DNA from: JAHWKI01 sp035513575
GTDB taxonomy: Bacteria; Gemmatimonadota; Gemmatimonadetes; Longimicrobiales; RSA9
Assembly: GCA_035513575.1 (NCBI GenBank)
Contig: DATKBW010000051.1
Span: forward strand, 1 to 10,606
Direction: 5' to 3'
Length of the DNA: 10,606 bases
Shown here: in pieces, positions 1 through 5,839 of the stretch
Layout: each line of letters starts with the position of its first letter
Numbering within the stretch: position 1 is the stretch's first letter
Program-made: the position numbers and the translations under genes
The notes under the pieces: model-generated
Told to the model about the DNA's origin: nothing
Databases searched by the model: none
The model's input: the letters and a program-made list of their open reading frames with translations, nothing else

Positions 1-417
1 TGGTACCTCATCGGCCACGACGCCACCCGCGACGACATCCGCGTCTTCCGCATGGGCCGCATGGAGCGGCCGGCGCTGGCCCCCGGCCCCGACAACCAAT
101 ACGACTACGACCCCGACTTCCACATCTCCGATTACGCCCGCCGGGAGCCGTGGGAGCTGGGCGACGATGCGCCGCTCTCCTGCGATGTCCGCTTCGAGTT
201 CCCGCTCGCGCTGTGGGCCGAGCGGAACGGGCACGGGGAGAAGGTCGAGGAGCGGACGGGCGGGGCCGTGGTGCGCCGGTTCACGGTCCGTCAGACGGAG
301 CCGTTCCTGCGCTGGCTCCAGTCGTTCGGCGGCGCCGCCATCGTCGAGGCCCCGGCGGAAATGCGCCGGGCCCAGGCCGCCATGGCGCGCGAAACGCTGG
401 AGGTCTATGGCGGCTGA
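1..417 (+). CDS. WYL-domain transcription regulator, C-terminal part (first of a tandem pair)
   Basis: This is the 3' end of a gene whose start lies left of the window; 138 residues are visible. The first visible residues are W-Y-L-I-G, the namesake motif of the WYL domain, followed by D-D-I-R-V-F-R, which matches the conserved arginine-bearing segment after the motif. The remaining ~90 residues fit the C-terminal extension of PafB/PafC-type regulators, which bind DNA through an N-terminal winged helix-turn-helix and are thought to sense a nucleic-acid ligand through WYL. The stop TGA (415-417) overlaps the start of the next gene, also a WYL regulator, so the two are probably translated together and may act as a heteromeric pair, as actinobacterial PafB and PafC do. 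The family call is firm. The target genes and ligand are unknown, and no proteasome or pupylation gene is in the window. Confidence 0.85.
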   Translation, partial: WYLIGHDATRDDIRVFRMGRMERPALAPGPDNQYDYDPDFHISDYARREPWELGDDAPLSCDVRFEFPLALWAERNGHGEKVEERTGGAVVRRFTVRQTEPFLRWLQSFGGAAIVEAPAEMRRAQAAMARETLEVYGG

Positions 418-1351
418 CATGGCAAAGGCACAGGTCGAGCGGCTGCTCCAGCTCATCCCCCTCGCCGGCCGCGAGGGCGGCATCGCGTACGACGAGCTGG
501 CCGCCGCGCTCGGCATCGACCGCCGCCAGCTCGATCGGGACCTGGAGACGCTCACCGCCCGGGACTTCTACCTCCCCGGCGGTACCGTCAACGACCTCCA
601 GGTCATGCTCGACGACGACCGCGTCCGCATCTGGACGACCGGCCACCTCCAGCGCCCGACCCGGCTCACCGCGGGCGAGGCGGCCGCGCTCGACCTCGGG
701 CTCCGCATGCTCGCCGCCGAGCGCGAGGAGCCCGGCCTCGCCGACGGGATGCGCGCGCTCCTCGAGCGGCTGGCCCGCGCGGTCCCGGATGATGTCCTCG
801 ACCGCTTCGCCGCCGACGGCGACCCCGGCGCGCCCGACGCCGTCCGGGCGCTGATCATAGAGGCCGCCCGCCGTCGCCTGCGCGTCCGGCTCCGCTACCT
901 GAAGTCCGATGCCGACGCGCCCGAGGACCGTGAAGTGGACCCGTACACGGTCGCGTACGCCGAGGGGCGGTGGTACGTCATCGGGTACAGCCCGGAGCGG
1001 GACGACATCCGGCAGTTCCGCACGGACCGGATCCTGGAGGCCACCGTCGGCGACCAGCGCTTCGAGTCCCCCGCCGACTTCGACCCCGCCGACTACATCA
1101 GCGACGGGCGCGTGTACCGCGCGGACCAAGAGATCGAAGTCCTGGTCCGCTACGGCGGCCGCGTCGCGCCGTGGCTGATCGAGCGCGGCGAGGGCGAGCC
1201 GCAGGACGACGGCGGCGTGGTCGTCCGGCACCGCGTGGCCGACCCCGCCTGGATCGTGGCCGAGGTCCTCAAGTACGGCCGGGACGCACGGGTCGTCGAG
1301 CCGGCGTGGGTGGCCGGGCTGGTGCGCGAGGCGGTCAGCCGGCTCAGCTAG
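407..1351 (+). CDS. WYL-domain transcription regulator (PafC-like, second of pair)
   Basis: The protein is 314 residues from ATG 407. An N-terminal helix-turn-helix (about residues 5-60, with the D-E-L-A-A-A-L-G and D-R-R-Q-L-D-R-D-L segments) is followed by a linker helix region and a WYL domain. The motif W-Y-V-I-G-Y starts at residue 189, with D-D-I-R-Q-F-R-T-D-R-I after it, and a WCX-like C-terminal extension runs to the end. The same pattern in the upstream gene points to an old duplication. The start is uncertain: ATG 407 overlaps the upstream stop but sits only 3 bases after GGAGG (399-403), while ATG 419 gives 310 residues but lies 15 bases from it. A longer reading frame upstream exists but would overlap the first gene too far. 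The gene ends 3 bases before the convergent small gene. The likely role is DNA-binding control of stress or damage genes; targets cannot be read here. Confidence 0.88.
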   Translation: MAADMAKAQVERLLQLIPLAGREGGIAYDELAAALGIDRRQLDRDLETLTARDFYLPGGTVNDLQVMLDDDRVRIWTTGHLQRPTRLTAGEAAALDLGLRMLAAEREEPGLADGMRALLERLARAVPDDVLDRFAADGDPGAPDAVRALIIEAARRRLRVRLRYLKSDADAPEDREVDPYTVAYAEGRWYVIGYSPERDDIRQFRTDRILEATVGDQRFESPADFDPADYISDGRVYRADQEIEVLVRYGGRVAPWLIERGEGEPQDDGGVVVRHRVADPAWIVAEVLKYGRDARVVEPAWVAGLVREAVSRLS

Positions 1352-1354
1352 GCG

Positions 1355-1654
1355 TCAGAGCAAGACGGCTACGATGATGACCCCGACCACCACCGCCAGG
1401 ACAATGTACCAGAACTGGCGACTCCCCGGCTCCTGCACGGCCGCCGCGTCCGCCGTGCTCGTGCGGTTCTCCGCATCGACGGTCCGCTCCGCGTCGAGCT
1501 CCACCCGGTCGAGGGCGGGGGCGGGCGACTCCGCCGCGTCCGTCGTCTGCTCGATCTGGACCCGGGGCGCGTCGCCATCGAGCTCCGAAGCTTCCTGCGC
1601 GGTGAGGACGGTCGGGAGCGCGAGGGCGAGCAGGGCGATCAGTGTGGTCCGCAT
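1355..1654 (-). CDS. Small exported protein with C-terminal membrane anchor, unknown function
   Basis: I do not recognise a family for this 99-residue protein. Residues 1-20 form a signal peptide: a short basic start M-R-T-T, a Leu/Ala core, and a T-A-Q end for cleavage. Residues 21-80 are acidic, Ala/Asp/Glu/Thr-rich and probably unstructured. Residues 81-99 (F-W-Y-I-V-L-A then Val/Ile/Leu) are a single membrane segment that ends the protein, so only a short region is exposed outside the membrane. The start is well set: GGAGG lies 5 bases before ATG on the minus strand. Support as a real gene comes from this ribosome binding site and from the ordered signal-linker-anchor design. It is convergent with the WYL gene, with stop codons 3 bases apart and no room for a terminator between them. 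Confidence 0.7.
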   Translation of the reverse strand: MRTTLIALLALALPTVLTAQEASELDGDAPRVQIEQTTDAAESPAPALDRVELDAERTVDAENRTSTADAAAVQEPGSRQFWYIVLAVVVGVIIVAVLL

Positions 1655-1721
1655 GGCAGCCTCCGTGAAGGGGTTGTGGGCCCGGTAGGTCCGGTTGGGC
1701 GGGTGGACGCAAGGAGCGTGC

Positions 1722-1748
1722 GGGGGCGGGGGCGGGCGCGGGGGCGGG
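1722..1748 (+). other. G-quadruplex-type G-run cluster
   Basis: Five runs of three to five G (1722-1726, 1728-1732, 1734-1736, 1740-1744, 1746-1748) are separated by 1-3 bases, which meets the usual pattern for an intramolecular G-quadruplex on the plus strand. The tract lies between the divergent starts of the small exported protein and the cupredoxin gene. It is upstream of the minus-strand gene, where the G-rich strand is the template, and upstream of the promoter of the plus-strand gene. In DNA this GC-rich some G-runs arise by chance, so a function is not shown. Confidence 0.4.
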
Positions 1749-1848
1749 CAATCGCCCCGGGGCCCGGCACGAATTTGACGATTCTGTCCTGTGCTGCCAT
1801 TGTAATAGAAGGAACAGCGGTTTTATGACGGGAAAACCGAATAATCGT

Positions 1849-1877
1849 CTGACAAGCCGGGCGTTGGCAGGTATAAT
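1849..1877 (+). promoter_or_regulatory. Sigma70-type promoter for the cupredoxin-CHRD unit
   Basis: CTGACA (1849-1854, five of six matches to the -35 consensus) is followed after exactly 17 bases by TATAAT (1872-1877, a perfect -10). It stands in an AT-rich island inside very GC-rich DNA. The predicted transcript would start near 1884-1886, giving a leader of only about 16-18 bases that still contains GGAGG at 1888-1892. A short dyad, CAGG-N8-CCTG (1868-1883), straddles the -10 box and could be an operator, but its arms are only 4 bases long. Confidence 0.75.
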
Positions 1878-1901
1878 TGCCTGGCATGGAGGGGAGGCCA
1901 A

Positions 1902-2297
1902 TTGGGTGGAAGCCATAGGGTGCATGTGGTGCCCATCCTCGCCGCGGCCGGCCTCCTGGGGGCCGGTCTCCTCGCCTGTGGAGACGCCGGGCCGGTGGAG
2001 CCCCTGGCCGACTGCCTGGATGCTGCCGGGGTCACCGGTCCGGCGGTCGGGATCCGGAACTTCACGTTCATCCCCGACACGCTGCGGGTCGACCCGGGCG
2101 CGCGCGTGACGTGGGTCAATTGCGAGGATCCGGCGCTCGATGCGCACACGACGACGGCGGACGGGGGCGAGTGGGATTCCGGGCTCATGAGCGCGGGCGA
2201 GACGTTCGAGCGGCAGTTCGACCAGACGGGAGCTTTCCCCTACCACTGCGTGCCGCATCCGTCCATGGCGGCGGTGGTGATCGTGGACCAATCCTGA
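1902..2297 (+). CDS. Cupredoxin (plastocyanin-like) copper lipoprotein
   Basis: The protein is 131 residues from a TTG start. GGAGG at 1888-1892 lies 9 bases upstream, and the promoter at 1849-1877 leaves no room for an earlier start. Residues 1-25 are a signal peptide ending in the lipobox L-L-A-C, so Cys26 would be lipidated and the protein anchored on the outer side of a membrane. The domain (about residues 48-129) is a cupredoxin. The segment V-T-W-V-N, then His82, and the end Y-H-C-V-P-H-P-S-M supply the type 1 copper ligands His82, Cys116, His119 and Met122. The family shuttles single electrons between redox partners. Two further cysteines, Cys38 and Cys74, are unusual and could form a disulfide. 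The CHRD gene follows after 21 bases, so the two are probably one operon. The electron partner is unknown; no oxidase or cytochrome gene is in the window. Confidence 0.88.
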   Translation: MGGSHRVHVVPILAAAGLLGAGLLACGDAGPVEPLADCLDAAGVTGPAVGIRNFTFIPDTLRVDPGARVTWVNCEDPALDAHTTTADGGEWDSGLMSAGETFERQFDQTGAFPYHCVPHPSMAAVVIVDQS

Positions 2298-2318
2298 ACC
2301 CATCAACGAGGAGGACGC

Positions 2319-2792
2319 ATGTGGAAGAAGGCTACAGCCATTCTCGCGACCGCGCTGGTGCTCGGAATCGGCGCGTGCGATGACGACGATCCCACGGGCA
2401 CGGATGAGACGTTTGCCGCCACGCTCGGCCCGGAGGGCTCCGTGCAGACGTCCGCGACCGGCACGGCCACGTTCGAGCTCGATGGCGGGATCGTCTCGTA
2501 CGTGATCACCGTGTCGGACATCACGGACGTCACCGCGGCCCACATCCACGGCCCGGCCGGCGCAAGCGCCAACGCCGGTGTCATCGTCCCGCTGTTCGCC
2601 GCCCCGAGCGGGGGCACGGGCAACGTGGACGGGCAGCTGGTCGCGAGCACGTTCACCGCGGCCGACATCACGGCGAGCGCGGTGTCCATGGACTCGCTCC
2701 TGGTCCTGATGCGCAACGGCCAGTCGTACGTGAACGTACACACGGCCGTGAACCCCGGGGGCGAGATCCGGGGTCAGATCACCGAGCAGTAG
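2319..2792 (+). CDS. CHRD-domain lipoprotein
   Basis: The protein is 157 residues. The start ATG follows the strong site GAGGAGG (2308-2314). Residues 1-19 are a signal peptide with lipobox I-G-A-C, making Cys20 the lipid-bearing residue, followed by a run of four Asp. The rest (about residues 30-155) is one CHRD (chordin-type) domain, shown by the hallmark A-A-H-I-H-G-P-A-G in the middle and N-P-G-G-E-I-R-G-Q-I at the C-terminus. CHRD domains are beta-rich modules found in animal chordin and in many bacterial exported proteins; their bacterial role is not settled. The length is normal for a single-domain bacterial member. The gene is 21 bases behind the cupredoxin gene and probably shares its promoter. 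Asp directly after the lipid Cys would favour inner-membrane retention under E. coli rules, which may not apply here. Confidence 0.88.
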   Translation: MWKKATAILATALVLGIGACDDDDPTGTDETFAATLGPEGSVQTSATGTATFELDGGIVSYVITVSDITDVTAAHIHGPAGASANAGVIVPLFAAPSGGTGNVDGQLVASTFTAADITASAVSMDSLLVLMRNGQSYVNVHTAVNPGGEIRGQITEQ

Positions 2793-2807
2793 CGGCGGCG
2801 AGCGGCG

Positions 2808-2828
2808 CCGGCCGGATCGCGCGGCCGG
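2808..2828. terminator. GC-rich hairpin between convergent genes
   Basis: CCGGCCG (2808-2814) and CGGCCGG (2822-2828) form a perfect 7-bp stem with a 7-base loop. It lies 16 bases after the CHRD stop and just before the stop of the convergent coiled-coil gene, a natural place for a two-way terminator. There is no T-tract on either side, so intrinsic termination is doubtful and the hairpin may only stabilise transcript ends. Confidence 0.35.
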
Positions 2829-2829
2829 G

Positions 2830-3312
2830 CTAGGCGACGAGGCGCTCGTTCAGGACCCGGAAGCGCTGGCGCATGTCGTCGGCGAGCGCATCCACGCGGG
2901 TGTGGATGCCGAGGACGTGCTTCTCCAGGTCCCCGAGGCGCTTTTCCATGCGCTCCGACCGGTCCTCGAGGATCTCGAGCCGGTCCATGACGCGCGCCTC
3001 GAACTGCTCGATCCGCAGCGCCAGGGAGCGGAACCGGTCGTCGACGCCGATCAGGCGCTCCTCGACCGATACGAGGCGACGGTCGACGTCCTCGAGGCGT
3101 TTCTCGATCGCCTCGAACCGCTGGTCCACGGCCTCAAAGCGCCGATCGATGGCCTCGAAGCGCCGATCGATGGCCTCGAAGCGCCGATCGATGGCCTCGA
3201 AGCGCCGATCGATGGCCTCGAAGCCCCGATCCATGTGCGCCGCGAGCCCCGCAAACTGCGCGTTCAGCGCGGTGACGATCTCGTCGAGGTAGGCCTTCGT
3301 TTCCGCGTCCAT
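2830..3312 (-). CDS. Heptad-repeat coiled-coil protein A, unknown function
   Basis: The protein is 160 residues, with the start set at the ATG giving M-D-A-E-T-K-A-Y-L-D-E, because the same start is conserved in a paralogue at 9600-10082. The N-terminal ~28 residues are a conserved cap (A-G-L-A-A-H near the end). From residue 31 a repeat of R-R-F-E-A-I-D runs through residue 66 or so, with Phe and Ile at the a and d heptad positions, then degrades into a continuous charged coiled coil up to D-M-R-Q-R-F-R and a final R-L-V-A. There is no signal peptide, membrane segment or Cys, so it should be a cytoplasmic, rod-like oligomer. Four of the repeats are identical at DNA level. It is divergent from the transporter gene and convergent with the CHRD gene. 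A scaffold, ruler or adaptor role is possible, but no function can be assigned. Confidence 0.8.
   Translation of the reverse strand: MDAETKAYLDEIVTALNAQFAGLAAHMDRGFEAIDRRFEAIDRRFEAIDRRFEAIDRRFEAVDQRFEAIEKRLEDVDRRLVSVEERLIGVDDRFRSLALRIEQFEARVMDRLEILEDRSERMEKRLGDLEKHVLGIHTRVDALADDMRQRFRVLNERLVA
3139..3222 (-). repeat. Four exact tandem copies of a 21-bp unit
   Basis: Units at 3139-3159, 3160-3180, 3181-3201 and 3202-3222 are identical. Each encodes one heptad of coiled-coil protein A. Flanking units at 3118-3138 and from 3223 on are recognisable but diverged, so the perfect copies lie in the middle of an older array. Perfect identity, including silent positions, indicates recent copying by slippage or unequal exchange. 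Gain or loss of a unit would keep the reading frame. Confidence 0.95.
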
Positions 3313-3434
3313 GGCCCCCAAGGTAGCCTCGCCCCGGCCCCCGATCCATAGCGATCCGGGACAGCCGCATTGCGAGATCGGCGGAGACTTCGCGGGTCGC
3401 CGCCCGGTCGCCGCGCGAGGTGATGCGGAGCGTG

Positions 3435-3464
3435 TTGCAGGAACGGGCGGCAGGGGGTATGAGT
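3435..3464 (+). promoter_or_regulatory. Candidate sigma70-type promoter for the transporter gene
   Basis: TTGCAG (3435-3440) and TATGAG (3459-3464) are separated by 18 bases in the divergent intergenic region (3313-3538), about 75 bases before the transporter start. Each box matches four of six consensus positions. It is the best candidate I see on this strand there, but chance occurrence is possible. Confidence 0.35.
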
Positions 3465-3538
3465 GCTGCACCTGACCGCGCGCCGGGCGCTGATCTGTCC
3501 CCGATCCACCCTGTGACGAACGTAATGATGAGGCGGGA

Positions 3539-5788
3539 GTGAAGGAGGTCGACGTCGACGCTCCCGTGACGGAGCCGGAAGTGGTCCCGGGCAAACCCGG
3601 TGGGCTGGGCACCTTCGGCGGCGTGTTCACGCCCTCGATCCTGACGATCCTGGGCGTGATCATGTACCTGCGGTTCGGGTGGGTCGTGGGGAACGTCGGG
3701 CTGCTCGGCACGCTGCTCGTGGTAACCCTGGCCACGAGCATCACCTTCCTGACGGCGCTGTCCGTAGCGGCCATCGCCACGGACCAGCGCGTCCGGATCG
3801 GGGGCGCGTACTACATGATCAGCCGGTCGCTCGGCATCGAGACCGGCGGCGCGGTGGGGATCCCGTTGTTCCTGGCGCAGGGTCTGTCCGTGGCCCTGTA
3901 CACCGTCGGGTTCGCCGAGAGCGTGGCGCGGACGTACCCGATGCTGGACGAGCGGGCGGTGGGGATGGTGACGACGGTCGCGATCGCCGGGGTCGCGCTG
4001 GTGTCCGCGAAGGTCGCGATCCGGTCGCAGTACGTCATCCTCGCCGCCATCGCCGTGTCGCTCCTCTCGTTCCTCTTCGGGCGGGCGGTGGAGCCGACGG
4101 ACATCGAGATGTGGGGCGCGGCCGACCGGCACTCGGAGGGTTTCTGGGTGGTCTTCGCCGTGTTCTTCCCGGCCGTGACCGGGATCATGGCCGGCGTGAA
4201 CATGTCGGGCGACCTGCGGAACCCGGCGAAGTCGATCCCGCGCGGGACGTTCTGGGCGGTGGGCACCGGCTACGTGATCTACATGACGCTGCCGGTGATC
4301 CTGGCGATGCGGGCGGACGCGCTGACGCTGATCGAGGACCCGCTTATCATGCGCCGGATCGCGTTCTGGGGCGATGCGATCCTCCTGGGCGTCTGGGGGG
4401 CGACGCTCTCGAGCGCCATGGGCAGCATCCTCGGCGCGCCGCGCGTGCTCCAGGCGCTGGCCCGGGACGGGGTCCTGCCCCGCCCGCTCAAGTGGCTCGG
4501 CCGGGGGAGCGGGAGCGAGGACCTGCCGCGGGCGGGGACGGTCTTCACGCTGGGGCTCGCGCTGGTCGCCGTCTGGCTCGGCGACCTCAACATGATCGCG
4601 CCGATCCTCACGATGTTCTTCCTGACGACGTACGCGGTGCTCAACATCGCGGCCGGCGTGGAAGGCTTCCTGAAGAGCCCTTCGTTCCGACCGCGGTTCA
4701 AGGTGCACTGGAGCCTGTCGGCCCTCGGCGCGGCCGGGTGCGTGTCCGTGATGCTGCTCATCAACGGGCCCGCCACGCTGGCCGCGGCGGTGATCGTCGG
4801 GGGGATCTACGCGTGGCTCGAGCGCCGCAGCCTCGAGGGGACGTGGGGCGACGTGCGGCACGGGCTCTGGATGGCCATCACCCGGTTCGGGCTGCTCCGG
4901 CTCACCAGCGCGCCGGACCCGAAGAGCTGGCGGCCGCACGTCCTGGTGCTCTCGGGCGCCCCGATGCGACGGTGGCACCTGGTCGAGCTGGCGGCCGAGC
5001 TGGGCCACCATGGCAGCCTCATGACGGTCGCGACCGTGCTGCCGGCCGCGCAGGTGTCGGCCGAGCGGCAGGCCGGCTTCGAGAGGCGGATCCAGCGATA
5101 CCTCGTCCGGTGGGGCGTCCAGGCGTTCGTCCGGGTGGTCGGCGCGGACGACCCGTTCACGGGCTCGCGGGAGCTCGTGCGGATGTACGGGCTGGGCTCG
5201 CTCGTCCCGAACACGATCCTCCTCGGCAACAGCGCGCGGACGGAGACGTTCGAGGACTACTGCGCGATGGTCGACGCCTTCTACCGCGGGGAGCGGAACG
5301 TCCTGATCGTGAAGGGGGACGAGGCGCGTCCGTTCGGGGACCGGCAGCGGATCGACATCTGGTGGGGCGGGCTGAAGGGGAACGGCGGGCTGATGATGAT
5401 CATGGGCTACCTGCTCGGCAGCAGCATCCCGTGGCGGCAGGCCGAGGTGCGGGTGAAGATGGTCGTCGCGGACGACGATGCGGCGACGGCCGCGCGCCGC
5501 AACCTCACGTCCATCGTCCAGCAGATCCGGACCAACGCCGTCCCCGAGGTGCTGGTCGCCCACGGGCGTCCCTTCCCGGAGATCCTCCGCGAGTCCTCGG
5601 CGGACGCGGACCTGGTCCTCATGGGGATGGCCGAGCCGGCCGATCCGGAGTCCTTCACCCGCTATTACGCCCGCATCCAGCACTGGATCGAGCCGCTTCA
5701 CACCGTGGTCCTGGTCCTCGCCGCGCAGGGCACCCCGTTCGGCGAGGTCCTCGTCCAGGGCGACGTCACCCGACGCCAGGAAAGCTAG
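3539..5788 (+). CDS. Cation-chloride cotransporter (SLC12/NKCC-like)
   Basis: The protein is 749 residues and should move chloride with Na+ and/or K+ across the inner membrane. The start is GTG 3539, with GAGG 5 bases upstream. A short N-tail leads into a membrane domain (about residues 27-428, twelve segments of the APC fold). Family marks are G-V-I-M-Y-L-R-F-G-W in the first segment, G-G-A-Y-Y-M-I-S-R-S-L-G (88-99), L-Y-T-V-G-F-A-E around Tyr121, F-F-P-A-V-T-G (209-215) and A-T-L-S-S (288-292) before G-A-P-R-V-L-Q-A-L. The soluble C-terminal domain (about 465-740) has R-P-H-V-L-V-L-S-G, I-D-I-W-W and A-D-L-V-L-M-G, as in animal SLC12 proteins. Tyr121, Pro211 and Thr214 match K+-site positions, and Ser291-Ser292 match the Na+-site serines of NKCC. 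The family call is firm; ion choice is inferred from these residues. Confidence 0.93.
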   Translation: MKEVDVDAPVTEPEVVPGKPGGLGTFGGVFTPSILTILGVIMYLRFGWVVGNVGLLGTLLVVTLATSITFLTALSVAAIATDQRVRIGGAYYMISRSLGIETGGAVGIPLFLAQGLSVALYTVGFAESVARTYPMLDERAVGMVTTVAIAGVALVSAKVAIRSQYVILAAIAVSLLSFLFGRAVEPTDIEMWGAADRHSEGFWVVFAVFFPAVTGIMAGVNMSGDLRNPAKSIPRGTFWAVGTGYVIYMTLPVILAMRADALTLIEDPLIMRRIAFWGDAILLGVWGATLSSAMGSILGAPRVLQALARDGVLPRPLKWLGRGSGSEDLPRAGTVFTLGLALVAVWLGDLNMIAPILTMFFLTTYAVLNIAAGVEGFLKSPSFRPRFKVHWSLSALGAAGCVSVMLLINGPATLAAAVIVGGIYAWLERRSLEGTWGDVRHGLWMAITRFGLLRLTSAPDPKSWRPHVLVLSGAPMRRWHLVELAAELGHHGSLMTVATVLPAAQVSAERQAGFERRIQRYLVRWGVQAFVRVVGADDPFTGSRELVRMYGLGSLVPNTILLGNSARTETFEDYCAMVDAFYRGERNVLIVKGDEARPFGDRQRIDIWWGGLKGNGGLMMIMGYLLGSSIPWRQAEVRVKMVVADDDAATAARRNLTSIVQQIRTNAVPEVLVAHGRPFPEILRESSADADLVLMGMAEPADPESFTRYYARIQHWIEPLHTVVLVLAAQGTPFGEVLVQGDVTRRQES

Positions 5789-5839
5789 GCCGGGAACGCC
5801 CCCTCTTGTCCCGTCGGTTTTCACATCGTAGCGTGGTGC

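Noticed and set aside
281..1231. A 316-codon minus-strand frame opposite the WYL regulator
   Set aside because: It is antisense to a gene with unmistakable WYL motifs and has no recognisable domain.
1799..1804. TACAAT on the minus strand as the -10 box of the small exported protein gene
   Set aside because: The box is good but no -35-like hexamer lies at 16-18 bases, and the leader would be about 137 bases long. It remains only a possibility.
1775..1806. TTGACG (1775-1780) with TGTAAT (1801-1806) as a second promoter for the cupredoxin gene
   Set aside because: The 20-base spacer is too long for efficient sigma70 use, and the downstream pair at 1849-1877 is far better.
3139..3222. CRISPR-like array
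   Set aside because: The units are contiguous with no spacers and lie in frame inside a coding gene; they are coiled-coil heptads.
2902..3351. A plus-strand frame with repeated L-E-A-P-I-D-G units opposite coiled-coil gene A
   Set aside because: The repeat is the antisense reading of the 21-bp units. The minus-strand reading has correct heptads and a paralogue with the same start, so that strand is coding.
3525..3542. A five-codon frame (ATG ATG AGG CGG GAG TGA) overlapping the transporter GTG start as a leader peptide
   Set aside because: It is too short to support, has no ribosome site of its own that I can see, and its last bases serve as the spacer for the transporter start.
5791..5813. 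CGGGA/TCCCG hairpin followed by TTTT after the transporter stop as a terminator
   Set aside because: The stem is only 5 bp with a 13-base loop, too weak to call; it would decide whether subunit 3 is co-transcribed with the transporter.
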